From: SIG673 sp045638685
GTDB lineage: Bacteria; Bacillota; Clostridia; Oscillospirales; CAG-272
DNA: 64,000 nt
Direction of reading: 5' to 3'
NCBI GenBank assembly: GCA_045638685.1
Contig: JAZUBT010000026.1
Span: forward strand, 10,246 to 74,245
Below are positions 15,861 to 24,091 of this stretch, piece by piece (within the stretch, counting starts at the first letter, position 1; each line of letters starts with the position of its first letter). The notes beneath the pieces were generated by a model. It saw only the letters and a list, made by a program, of their open reading frames with translations, made no database searches and was not told the origin of the DNA. The translations under genes were made by a program, and so were the position numbers.

Positions 15861-17381
15861 TTACATAAAATTGATAATCTGCTCGTCCTCTGCGCCGAGA
15901 ATACGCTTCATAGCGATATTTTCTCTTACCTTCTTGGTCATAATGGCTCTGAAGCCGAGAAGCTGAATTGTTATAAGGGGTGTCATAGCAACCATAGCGA
16001 CTATACCGAAAGCATCGCTCATGATTTTACCGTCCCCGTGGAGGGCGTAACAAACGCCTATCGCAAAGGGGAGAATAAAGGTTGAGGTGAGCGGTCCGCT
16101 CGCAACTCCGCCGGAGTCAAACGCGATGGCGGTATAAAGCTTCGGGACAAAAAACGAAAGACCGAGCGAGATAAAGTATCCGGGTATGAGGTAGTAAAGT
16201 ATGCTGAAATCGAAAATTATGCGAAGCATCGAAAGTCCTATCGAAATTCCGACACCGACCGAAAGGGCGATAAGCATTGAACGTCTCCTTACCGTTCCGT
16301 CGGTAATCTCCTCAACCTGCTTGTTAAGAACATGAACCGCAGGCTCCGCAAGAACTACCATGGCTCCGATAATGAATCCAAAACCTATTACGACGTACCG
16401 CGGTGATGCGGCAAGCATCTCACCCATACGGTATCCTATCGGCATAAAGCCTACCGTTACAGCCGTAAGGAATATAACAAGACCGGTAAAGGTGTAAACT
16501 ATTCCGACAGCTATCTGATAAAGCTTCTTTTTCGGGAGCTTTAGGAAAATCATCTGAAGCACCGTAAAGAAAACCACGATAAGACCGAGAGCGATAGCGA
16601 CTTCCTTTATTTTTTCGGAGAGCGTATGAAGAATTGCTATAGGAGAAACGTTTATGGGATAGCTCGGTTGTCCGTAATCAATGCTGCCGTTTGCCGAAAT
16701 ACCGAGGAGCATAACGGCAAGTATCGGACCTATCGAGCACATAGCGACGAGACCGAAGCTGTTTCCGCTTGCGTCCTTACCGCCTATCGTCGTTGCGATA
16801 CCGACACCGAGAGCCATTATAAAAGGAACGGTTATCGGGCCTGTGGTAACTCCGCCCGAGTCAAACGCAAGAGGGAGAAAGCCCGTGTTTCCATTTATTA
16901 CGACCAGTGATGTAAGCGCAAAGAGAAGCATATAAAAGAACATAAGTAGCGAGGAAAGGTTTACCTTGAATATAATTTTAAGAACTACAAGGAGAAGGAA
17001 AAGGCCAACTCCCGCGCCTACGGCAAATATCAGAAGAGATCCGCTCGTTATTGCCGATACCTGAGCGGCAAGTACCGTAAGGTCAGGCTCTGCCACCGTT
17101 ATTAAAAGTCCCATAAGAAAGCAGACGGAAAGGAGTAATGTAAGGTTTTTTGATTTTGTAAGACCGCTTCCAACGTGCTCGCCCATAGGTGTCATAGCGA
17201 GGTCAGCACCGAGATTAAAAAGTCCTATTCCAAGTATAAGAAATATAGCGGATATAAGAAATACCCATATACCCCCTCCGAGGTTTATAAGCGGAGTAAG
17301 ATTAAGGATAAAAACTATAACTGTTATAGGAAATACGGAAACAAAGGCTTCCATTATTTTCTTAAGTAATATTTGTCTCAC
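15861..17381 (-). CDS. DUF1538 family polytopic membrane protein
   Basis: A 506-residue integral membrane protein with about 12-14 hydrophobic segments and two homologous halves. Each half has an FDSGGV(T/A)(T/S)GP(I/L)T motif (near residues 174 and 420), followed by a glycine-rich segment and a conserved AFGIVAM/SFGLVAMCSIGP stretch. This duplicated pattern fits the DUF1538 family, thought to be transporters, substrate unknown. The start is a GTG with AAGGAG seven bases upstream. It is the first gene of an operon with two PII-like proteins, which suggests that its activity is controlled by a PII-type signal; that is inference from context. Confidence 0.85.
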   Translation of the reverse strand: MRQILLKKIMEAFVSVFPITVIVFILNLTPLINLGGGIWVFLISAIFLILGIGLFNLGADLAMTPMGEHVGSGLTKSKNLTLLLSVCFLMGLLITVAEPDLTVLAAQVSAITSGSLLIFAVGAGVGLFLLLVVLKIIFKVNLSSLLMFFYMLLFALTSLVVINGNTGFLPLAFDSGGVTTGPITVPFIMALGVGIATTIGGKDASGNSFGLVAMCSIGPILAVMLLGISANGSIDYGQPSYPINVSPIAILHTLSEKIKEVAIALGLIVVFFTVLQMIFLKLPKKKLYQIAVGIVYTFTGLVIFLTAVTVGFMPIGYRMGEMLAASPRYVVIGFGFIIGAMVVLAEPAVHVLNKQVEEITDGTVRRRSMLIALSVGVGISIGLSMLRIIFDFSILYYLIPGYFISLGLSFFVPKLYTAIAFDSGGVASGPLTSTFILPFAIGVCYALHGDGKIMSDAFGIVAMVAMTPLITIQLLGFRAIMTKKVRENIAMKRILGAEDEQIINFM

Positions 17382-17457
17382 TTTTTTTCTCCTTATGTTG
17401 GTTTATAAAAGTTGAAAGTTGAAGGTAAATAACTGTAAAAAACTGTTTATTTATATA

Positions 17458-17486
17458 AGTATATCATAAAATAAAAATAATTACAA
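17458..17486 (-). promoter_or_regulatory. Sigma-A promoter of the DUF1538/PII-like operon
   Basis: On the minus strand TTGTAA and TATACT are 17 bases apart. Between it and the GTG lies GA-rich repeat copy c (17408-17445, AGTTGAAAGTTGAAGG). Confidence 0.65.
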
Positions 17487-17574
17487 GGGGGAAAGGTGTC
17501 TATTTTAAAATAACCTTGATTTAACGGAACAGTTGTTTTTTGAAGAATTAAATGTCTGGCGGAATAACCGGCTT

Positions 17575-18543
17575 TTACGGAGAAGCAATGGATAATTTTA
17601 TATCCCCCGTGTCGGTGCTTATCTCACATCTGCCGCCGGTAACGGTTTTTGGAGTGTCAACACTTCCGGTTTTCGAGCTCGGAATAAATACCTTCTCCGT
17701 GAGCAGTGTTCCGCTTACGTCTCCCGTGTCGGTGGTAACGAAAATTTCACCTGCATCGCAACCGTCAAATTTCACGTCCCCCGTGTCTCTTTTAATATCG
17801 AATTTTTCGGTGGCAATAACTGTTTTTAAATAAAAGTCTCCCGTGTCTCCGTCCGAAACAAGACTTTTGCAGGTAACATTGCTTAAATTCGTTTTACCTG
17901 TGCTGACCGCTACCTTAATCTCACCCGAGCAGTTTATCCCCGCGGCGTTTATTCTGCCCGTCGAAACAGCAAGGTCGAAGCCTCCCGAGGAAACGTTTTC
18001 TACTTTAATATCACCTGTGCTGAGTTTTATTTTAATACTGCCTGTGGCAGATGCGTAGCAGTTAACGTTGCCCGTGCTGCCGGAAACGTCAATGCCTTCA
18101 AAAACAAAGGCGTTCGGTATTTCGACGTCCCCCGTGCTTGATTTTACCGTACAGCTGCCGTAGCTTCCCGATGGAAGATATACGGTTATTTTAGACGAAC
18201 CGAAATTTATACCTATATATTCATACCATTTTCTCGTGTCGCTTACTTTGACGTTAAGTGTTCCGTCGCTTACGGAAGCATCGTGCTTAACTCTTTTCTG
18301 CTCGTGGCAAACGACGTACGGTGTATCCTTATCAGTGGGGGCAAAAACTACGTCTGCAGTTTTTGTTATTATAGATATATTTGTGAAATTTTCGCTTATC
18401 GCATATTCGTTCGTCTCGTAATTTACCGTTGATAATTTTCTGAAATCCCATTTAAGCACAGTCATTATTCCCCCGAAAATAATAAGTCCTGTCAGTATAA
18501 TAAGTGTAGCTGCGATAAGCCACAGCTCGGTTTTCTTAGTCAT
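17575..18543 (-). CDS. DUF4097 beta-helix-like surface protein
   Basis: One N-terminal transmembrane segment (LWLIAATLIILTGLIIFGGI) is followed by a repetitive region of about 280 residues. The repeat is built on (S/T)TG(D/K/R)(I/V), for example SSTGDVEIPN, LSTGDIKVEN, VSTGRINAAG, DTGDVKFDG and DTGDVSGTL. This pattern is typical of the DUF4097 family, a beta-solenoid-like fold often called a putative adhesin; its role is unknown. It is the third gene of a PadR-DUF1700-DUF4097 operon, and its ATG overlaps the DUF1700 stop by one base. Confidence 0.88.
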   Translation of the reverse strand: MTKKTELWLIAATLIILTGLIIFGGIMTVLKWDFRKLSTVNYETNEYAISENFTNISIITKTADVVFAPTDKDTPYVVCHEQKRVKHDASVSDGTLNVKVSDTRKWYEYIGINFGSSKITVYLPSGSYGSCTVKSSTGDVEIPNAFVFEGIDVSGSTGNVNCYASATGSIKIKLSTGDIKVENVSSGGFDLAVSTGRINAAGINCSGEIKVAVSTGKTNLSNVTCKSLVSDGDTGDFYLKTVIATEKFDIKRDTGDVKFDGCDAGEIFVTTDTGDVSGTLLTEKVFIPSSKTGSVDTPKTVTGGRCEISTDTGDIKLSIASP

Positions 18544-19142
18544 TACGCCGCCTCCTTTTTAATAAGGCTTTTTTTAATCCAAAGTAAAAAGCTTTTTGTG
18601 AGTAAAACGAAGCCCCTTGTTGCTGCCTTGCAGCCGTAGAAAAGGAAGATTGAAAGTCCAGCCGCGACGAGAGAGGCGCTGATAAGCGCAAGTCCGCTCG
18701 GTACGTTATTCCATAGCATTAAAATCACTCCCGATAAAGCTCCTCCGAATGCGGCACCGATAAGTGAAACGAAGGTGGCCCATATCGATACGATGACCGA
18801 CCAGGACGAAACGTAGAGGGAGAGGATTACCGCAAGTGCGGAAATCAGCAGAGAAATCCATACAGGAGAGGTAAGAAGAAGAAGCACGATTTCCAAGACG
18901 CTAAGGCGGCGACTTGGCTTTAATTTTTCCTTTACTAACCTTGTGAAAGAAAGCTCCGAAATGATTTGCGATGCAATTTTTTCAGTCGAGCCGATTTCGC
19001 GGATAGCATCCTCCTCGGTAAGACCGTCCTCTATTTTATCGTCAATTATTTCCGAGTAAAAGCAAAGGCTTTCCTCTACGTTACCGCACGGAAGTCCAGA
19101 AAGCTTTTCTCTTAGCTCTGATAAAAATTCCTGCTTATTCAT
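18543..19142 (-). CDS. DUF1700 family membrane protein
   Basis: A 199-residue protein. A soluble helical N-terminus (MNKQEFLSELREKLSGLP, then a GLTEEDAIREIGS motif) is followed by four hydrophobic segments at about residues 90-185. This is the DUF1700 pattern, whose genes are classic partners of PadR-family repressors. GGAGG is seven bases before the ATG at 19142, which overlaps the padR stop by eight bases. A longer in-frame start inside padR is rejected. The function is not known; an envelope-stress role is often proposed from context. Confidence 0.88.
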   Translation of the reverse strand: MNKQEFLSELREKLSGLPCGNVEESLCFYSEIIDDKIEDGLTEEDAIREIGSTEKIASQIISELSFTRLVKEKLKPSRRLSVLEIVLLLLTSPVWISLLISALAVILSLYVSSWSVIVSIWATFVSLIGAAFGGALSGVILMLWNNVPSGLALISASLVAAGLSIFLFYGCKAATRGFVLLTKSFLLWIKKSLIKKEAA

Positions 19143-19452
19143 TATTTTCCTCCTTGATAACAAAGCGGTATATCGACATAACCTCGCGCCATTCCTCTTT
19201 AAAATCCTCGATACGGTTAAGACCTTTATCGGTGATGCGGTAATATTTTCGCAGTCTGCCATCGTGCTCGGCGCTTCTGACCGTCAGCATTTCCGCATTT
19301 TCGAGGCGCTTAAGTATAGTATATAATGTAGATTCCGACATGGGAATATACGGCTTTACGTCTTTAATTATTTTATATCCGTAGCTTTCACCGTTTTTTA
19401 TAGCGGTCAGTACGCATATATCAAGAAGCCCACGTTTAAGTTGAATATCCAT
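19135..19452 (-). CDS. PadR family transcriptional regulator
   Basis: A 105-residue PadR repressor of the short subfamily: QLKRGLLDICVLTAI, then SYGYKIIKDV, then SESTLYTILKRLE as the winged-helix recognition region, then RKYYRITDKG as the wing. PadR proteins are dimeric repressors, often relieved by small molecules or envelope stress. GGAG is six bases from the ATG. It is the first gene of the operon, and the promoter just upstream contains a perfect inverted repeat, so it very likely represses itself and the two membrane genes. Confidence 0.92.
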   Translation of the reverse strand: MDIQLKRGLLDICVLTAIKNGESYGYKIIKDVKPYIPMSESTLYTILKRLENAEMLTVRSAEHDGRLRKYYRITDKGLNRIEDFKEEWREVMSIYRFVIKEENNE

Positions 19453-19475
19453 TATACTCTCCGTTTTGTTTTTTT

Positions 19476-19531
19476 AAGACAATACTACCTGTTACATAAT
19501 ATATCATATCACGAAGTATTGTCTTTGTCAA
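19476..19531 (-). promoter_or_regulatory. padR operon promoter with 11-bp inverted-repeat operator
   Basis: On the minus strand TTGACA (19526-19531) and TATGAT (19503-19508) are 17 bases apart. AAGACAATACT and its perfect complement AGTATTGTCTT lie at 19476-19486 and 19515-19525. One arm is inside the promoter spacer and the other is just downstream of -10. A dimer or tetramer bound there would block polymerase. Confidence 0.85.
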
Positions 19532-19542
19532 GAGAAAAAATA

Positions 19543-19569
19543 AAAAATCCGCAAAAAATGCGGATTTTT
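19543..19569 (-). terminator. Intrinsic terminator of the GH35 gene
   Basis: AAATCCGC pairs with GCGGATTT over a short A-rich loop, with T runs on the minus strand. It sits immediately behind the padR promoter and insulates it. Confidence 0.8.
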
Positions 19570-19655
19570 ACGTTAAACGGTGATACGTAGCCTGACAGCG
19601 ATGCTTGCGTTATCAAAGACGCGCGATATAATTTCCGAGTTAAAGTGCTTGAAAT

Positions 19656-21422
19656 TTACCCAAGCTCAGGAGCGGAGAGGAATTCCACCGACAGGGACTC
19701 CGTCCCGTCTGATTCGAAAACGAGAATCTCGTTTTTGTCGGATTTAAGGAAGGGGGCGGGAACAAACAAGGTTTTTTGAGGGCCCGCGTCATTGAAATAA
19801 CGTCCGATATTCACACCGTTGATCTTCACAAATCCCTTGTGGAAGCCGTCAAGACGCAAAAACGTGTCGGCAGGCTCGCCTTCAATATCAAAAAATCCTC
19901 GGAGAAAGGACGGTTGGCTTAACGTAGGAGTATTTATCGGCTTAAATTCAAGATTAGCAAGCTCGTCCCCCATTGGCAGGCAGTAGATGTCCCAGCCGAA
20001 ATGCTGCTGTGCTCCCATACTAACCGAATCTATTCCCTTATTATCACGAAGGTGCGGGCCGTAATTAACGCGCCCCATGTTTTCAACAAGCAAATCCATT
20101 CGAACAGAATCTTTTCTGCCAAGCTCGAATAACACCTTTTCGCCGTCGGAGGGGGGAGACCAGCGGCAATACGTTCCTTTCCGCTTCCCGTTAAGAAAAA
20201 TCTGGACTCTGTCGTGTATGCTTTTGATATTAACGTATCTCGGTTCGCGAGGGCCACGAAGAGTAGAACGATATAAAATATATCCGTAGTTTTGTCCAAG
20301 CTCCTCCATAAATTTAGGCGCGGCGGAGTGTATGGGCTTTGAAATACGCTCGATATTTTCAAAAAGCTCGGAAACCTCTGTAAGCTGAACCCTTCCGTAA
20401 GCCGCTTTCTTTGTTTCCGTTGCGGTAAGAGGCGGAACCTTCCCGCAATATTTACCTATTAAATCACGAATCGCATAGTACGTCGGTGTGCGATCTCCCG
20501 CCTCGTTTAGCGGCGCGCAATAATCGTAGCTTGTAACGGTTGCCTCGTATTTAGCGTTATAATTTGCTCCGTTCATAAAGCCGAAATTGGTTCCGCCGTG
20601 GAACATATAAAAATTGAAGGAAGCGCCCAGCTTAAAAAAGCCTTCGGAATCCTTGCATATTTCCTCGGCGGTTTTCGTGTGATGCTTTTCAAACCAATGG
20701 TCGAACCAGCCGCTCCAATATTCACCGCACATCAGGGGCTGTTCGGGACGGAAGTTTTTCAGAACGGGAAGTCGCGTCTCCGGAGCAGAGCCGAAATTGA
20801 CGACGGCGAGGCATTCGTCAAGCGTGCCCCCCGAAAGCATGGATAAATTTGCGCCGTCAGAGGTGAAATAGAGGCAGTCCATTCCGTTGTTCATGTAAAT
20901 CTGCGTAATGGCGCGAAGATACTCCTTGTCGTCCCCGTAGCTTCCGTATTCGTTTTCCACTTGGAGCATAACTATATTACCGCCGTTGCAGGCAAGAAAG
21001 GGACGCACTCTGCCCAGTAGCTCGGCGTAGTACCGCTCCACCTTGGAAAGGAAGGCTTTGTCGTAGCAGCGTAAAGCCATTTTTTCATATTTAAGAAGCC
21101 ATGCGGGAAGGCCGCCAAACTCCCATTCCGCGCAAATATATGGTCCCGGGCGAAGAATGACGTTAAGCCCCAAGCTTTGCGCTGTTTTAATATATTTAAC
21201 TATATCAAGGTTTCCTGAAAAATCGAATTCACCCTCGCGCGGCTCGTGAAGATTCCAGCACGTGTACGTTTCAACCGTATTGAAACCGCACTCCTTGAGC
21301 TTCAAAAGTCTATCGTACCAATACTCGCGCGGAATACGAAAGTAATGCATGGCTCCGGAAAGCACGGTGTACGGCTGCCCGTCCATGTAAAAGCTATCCT
21401 TGTCGTAGGTTAAAATCCCCAT
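19656..21422 (-). CDS. Glycoside hydrolase family 35 beta-galactosidase
   Basis: A 588-residue GH35 enzyme that removes terminal beta-galactose. It shows the family start SGAMHYFRIPREYWYDRL, ETYTCWNLHEPREGEFDF, LRPGPYICAEWEFGGLP, VENEYGSYG with the acid/base Glu158, and MCGEYWSGWFDHW with the nucleophile Glu234. After the TIM barrel come beta-sandwich domains with FLNGKRKG and VKINGVNIGRY, typical of the C-terminal jelly rolls. There is no signal peptide, so it acts in the cytoplasm. AAGGAG precedes the ATG. It stands alone, with no transporter or regulator beside it. Confidence 0.95.
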   Translation of the reverse strand: MGILTYDKDSFYMDGQPYTVLSGAMHYFRIPREYWYDRLLKLKECGFNTVETYTCWNLHEPREGEFDFSGNLDIVKYIKTAQSLGLNVILRPGPYICAEWEFGGLPAWLLKYEKMALRCYDKAFLSKVERYYAELLGRVRPFLACNGGNIVMLQVENEYGSYGDDKEYLRAITQIYMNNGMDCLYFTSDGANLSMLSGGTLDECLAVVNFGSAPETRLPVLKNFRPEQPLMCGEYWSGWFDHWFEKHHTKTAEEICKDSEGFFKLGASFNFYMFHGGTNFGFMNGANYNAKYEATVTSYDYCAPLNEAGDRTPTYYAIRDLIGKYCGKVPPLTATETKKAAYGRVQLTEVSELFENIERISKPIHSAAPKFMEELGQNYGYILYRSTLRGPREPRYVNIKSIHDRVQIFLNGKRKGTYCRWSPPSDGEKVLFELGRKDSVRMDLLVENMGRVNYGPHLRDNKGIDSVSMGAQQHFGWDIYCLPMGDELANLEFKPINTPTLSQPSFLRGFFDIEGEPADTFLRLDGFHKGFVKINGVNIGRYFNDAGPQKTLFVPAPFLKSDKNEILVFESDGTESLSVEFLSAPELG

Positions 21423-21504
21423 TGTCTATCTCCTTTTTATTGATTTTCAAAGCCTTATCGCTTCCCGTTTAGGCGTAATCTGATTAAATCCGCTCCCGGT
21501 TTTA

Positions 21505-21537
21505 TAAAAAGTGGCTTGGAATAAGGATTCCAAGCCA
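21505..21537 (-). terminator. Intrinsic terminator of guaA
   Basis: TGGCTTGGAAT and ATTCCAAGCCA form a perfect 11-bp stem with a four-base loop, followed on the minus strand by a T-rich run. Confidence 0.88.
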
Positions 21538-21558
21538 AATTTAAAACGTGTTATGTTA

Positions 21559-22539
21559 TTATTCCCACTCAATGGTTCCTATCGGCTTCGGAGTAAGGTC
21601 GAGAAGAACACGGTTGATGCCTTCAACCTCGGCAGTTATTCTGTCGGTAATCTTGTGCAGAACGGAGTAAGGGATTTCTTCTATTGTAGCGCTCATTGCG
21701 TCGGTGGTGTTTACCGCGCGGATTATTGCCGGCCAACCCTCGTAACGCTTTCCGTCTCTTACGCCAACGCTCTTGAAGTCCGGAACGGCAATAAAGTACT
21801 GCCATACCTTTTCCGCAAGACCGCATCTGTCAAACTCCTCGCGGAGAATCGCGTCTGCCTCGCGGAGCGCGTGGAGACGGTCGCGGGTTATAGCGCCGAG
21901 ACAGCGAACACCGAGTCCCGGTCCGGGGAACGGCTGACGGTAAACCATAGCGTGGGGAAGACCGAGAGCCTCTCCAACAACTCTTACCTCGTCCTTGTAG
22001 AGAAGCGCGAGCGGCTCGACAAGCTCAAAATTCATATCCTCGGGAAGTCCGCCGACGTTGTGGTGCGCCTTAACGCCTTTACTTTCAATAATGTCGGGAT
22101 AAATGGTTCCCTGAGCAAGGAACGAGATGCCGTCAAGCTTTCCGGCTTCCTCAGCGAAAACGTTTATGAACTCACCGCCGATTATCTTGCGCTTCTGCTC
22201 GGGATCGCTGACGTCCTCAAGCTTTCCGAGGAAACGGTCGGTTCCGTCAATGTATATAAGGTTTGCGTCAAGCGCCTTTCCGAATATTTCTATAACCTGC
22301 TCGCTTTCGCCCTTACGCATAAGTCCGTGGTTTACGTGGACGCAAACAAGCTGTCTGCCGATAGCCTTGATAAGGAGCGCAGCTACAACGGAGGAATCAA
22401 CGCCTCCCGAAAGCGCAAGCAGAACCTTCTTGTCCTTAACCTGCTCTCTTATGATCTTGACCTGCTCGTCAATAAACTCGTTTGCGAGCTGCTCCGTGGT
22501 TATTCTTTTCATAGACTCGGGTCTTACTATCATTTCCAT
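21559..22539 (-). CDS. guaA: GMP synthase ATP-pyrophosphatase subunit without amidotransferase domain
   Basis: GuaA converts XMP to GMP with ATP and ammonia. This 326-residue protein has the P-loop SGGVDSS at 44-50, HVNHGLMRKGE, the LAQGTIYPDIIES segment, LPHAMVYRQPFPGPGLGVR, and the dimerisation domain ending KPIGTIEWE. The usual bacterial GuaA is about 510-520 residues with a 190-residue class I glutamine amidotransferase in front; that part is absent. The N-terminus begins right at the ATPase domain, as in the two-subunit archaeal type. No amidotransferase gene lies nearby, so the glutaminase is encoded elsewhere or the enzyme uses free ammonia. It follows the CofE-like gene by 21 bases on the same strand. 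Confidence 0.93.
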   Translation of the reverse strand: MEMIVRPESMKRITTEQLANEFIDEQVKIIREQVKDKKVLLALSGGVDSSVVAALLIKAIGRQLVCVHVNHGLMRKGESEQVIEIFGKALDANLIYIDGTDRFLGKLEDVSDPEQKRKIIGGEFINVFAEEAGKLDGISFLAQGTIYPDIIESKGVKAHHNVGGLPEDMNFELVEPLALLYKDEVRVVGEALGLPHAMVYRQPFPGPGLGVRCLGAITRDRLHALREADAILREEFDRCGLAEKVWQYFIAVPDFKSVGVRDGKRYEGWPAIIRAVNTTDAMSATIEEIPYSVLHKITDRITAEVEGINRVLLDLTPKPIGTIEWE

Positions 22540-22560
22540 AAAGCCTTAACCTCACTTAAA

Positions 22561-23760
22561 TTAGTTTGTGTAGTTGTCAAAGTAGCCCTGAACAAGTACA
22601 ACGGGGGTTCCCTTGTCTCCCGAACCGCTTGTAAGGTCGCAGAGAGAACCGATAAGATCGGTAAGCTGACGGGGAGTGGTTCCCTGAGCAGCCATTTTAC
22701 CGACAAGGCTTCCGTCTTTTGCCTTTATGCTGTCGGAAATCGCCTTTTTAAGAGCTTCTCCGGAGAGATTCTTGAAATCGTTGTCGGCGAGGTACTTAAG
22801 CTTAAGCTCGTTTGGAGTACCGATAAGTCCGTCGGTAAATGCGGGAGAAACGACCGGGTCTGCAAGCTCCCAAATCTTGCCCTTGGGATCCTTGAATGCT
22901 CCGTCTCCGTAAATCATAACCTCAACGTGCTTTCCGGTTGCCTTCATTACGCGGTCCTGAACGTCGAGAACGAAGGGCTGACAGTCGGGGGGGAAGAGCT
23001 TAATGGAGGTCTCGGTAGATTTGTTGGAGCCGAGGAGTCCGTACTTTTCGTTGTATCCGCTGTCGTTTACGGGAGCGGTGAGAATGTCGTCAAGTCCTAA
23101 GACTATTCTTGCGCCTCCGTCCTTAAGAAGACGCTTAGAGCGGGATCTGGTGTGTATATCGCAGGTGAGAACGACGTCGGTGTAGTCGAGAATAGCCTTC
23201 GCGTTGTTCGCAAAGATTATCTCTACCTCCGCACCGCACTCGCGGATAAGGTCGGAGTAGTACTGAACGTAGTCAACGCCGGTGAACTCAAGCTTCTGAA
23301 CGCCGAAAATCTCGCGGTAGCGTTCAAGAGAAAGCACGTCAGAATAAGGGTTTATACCCGCGGCGTCTATCAAATCCCAGGTTGCAAGGTGGTTTCCTAC
23401 CTCGTCGGAGGGATAGCTTAACATAAGAACAATTTTCTTAGCTCCCTTTGCGATACCCTTAAGACAGATGGAAAATCTGTTACGGGAAAGAATGGGGAAT
23501 ATAACACCGACGGTTTCTCCGCCGAGCTTTTTCCGAACGTCCTCCGCAATGTCGTCAACCGTAGCGTAGTTACCTTGTGCGCGGGCGACTATTGACTCGG
23601 TTACCGAAATAACGTCGCGGTCGCGGAGAGCAAAGCCTTCGCATTCGGCAGCCTCCAGTACGCTGTCAGCTACGATTTTTGCAAGATTGTCGCCTTCTCT
23701 GATGATAGGGCAACGAATACCTCTTGAAACTGTTCCTACTTTTCTCATGTTCTGGTCCAT
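22561..23760 (-). CDS. Coenzyme F420-0:L-glutamate ligase-like protein (CofE fold)
   Basis: A 399-residue protein resembling the F420 gamma-glutamyl ligase family, which attaches glutamate to F420-0. Visible elements are RGIRCPIIREGDNLAKIVADS, DRDVISVTESIVARAQGNY, RLLKDGGARIVLGLDD, and VEVMIYGDGAFKDPKGKIWE, where the acidic residues fit metal and nucleotide binding. No other F420 gene (cofC, cofD, cofG/H) is in the window, and Clostridia generally lack F420, so the true acceptor is unknown. It precedes guaA by 21 bases and is probably co-transcribed with it. The assignment to the fold is fairly firm; the reaction is not. Confidence 0.72.
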   Translation of the reverse strand: MDQNMRKVGTVSRGIRCPIIREGDNLAKIVADSVLEAAECEGFALRDRDVISVTESIVARAQGNYATVDDIAEDVRKKLGGETVGVIFPILSRNRFSICLKGIAKGAKKIVLMLSYPSDEVGNHLATWDLIDAAGINPYSDVLSLERYREIFGVQKLEFTGVDYVQYYSDLIRECGAEVEIIFANNAKAILDYTDVVLTCDIHTRSRSKRLLKDGGARIVLGLDDILTAPVNDSGYNEKYGLLGSNKSTETSIKLFPPDCQPFVLDVQDRVMKATGKHVEVMIYGDGAFKDPKGKIWELADPVVSPAFTDGLIGTPNELKLKYLADNDFKNLSGEALKKAISDSIKAKDGSLVGKMAAQGTTPRQLTDLIGSLCDLTSGSGDKGTPVVLVQGYFDNYTN

Positions 23761-23836
23761 TTTACTCTGTTCCTTCTTTTTAGAAAAATTTAACTATTTA
23801 ATGGTGGTGATAAGACAGCACTCCAATAACAGTATA

Positions 23837-23865
23837 ATTATATCATATCCAAATTAAAAAGTAAA
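23837..23865 (-). promoter_or_regulatory. Sigma-A-like promoter of the CofE-like/guaA operon
   Basis: On the minus strand TTTACT and TATAAT are 17 bases apart, about 75 bases before the start. The rest of the 331-base gap to the sigma factor gene holds the divergent promoter at 24018 and nothing else that I can name. Confidence 0.55.
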
Positions 23866-24017
23866 TACCTTTCGTAAAAAAATATTCGTATTTTTTAATT
23901 TCACCATATTGGTAAAAAAGTATGTTGTCGCTCACCTGTTTTTTTGGTAACTTTTTATGTTAAGGCGAAAAAACAGCACGGTGTAAACCGGGTAGAATAC
24001 AAATTTTATGAAATCAC

Positions 24018-24046
24018 TTGAATTTTTGCTGGAAATATGATAAAAT
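24018..24046 (+). promoter_or_regulatory. Sigma-A promoter of the ECF sigma cluster
   Basis: TTGAAT and TAAAAT are separated by 17 bases, about 45 bases before the start. No ECF-type autoregulatory element was recognised. Confidence 0.65.
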
Positions 24047-24091
24047 ATTCGTGATGTACTTTAAAAATAACGAAAGGAGGACTTTTTTCGG

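Noticed and set aside
21511..23100. A 529-codon open frame opposite guaA and the CofE-like gene
   Set aside because: It spans two real genes and their junction, so it is a shadow caused by biased third positions.
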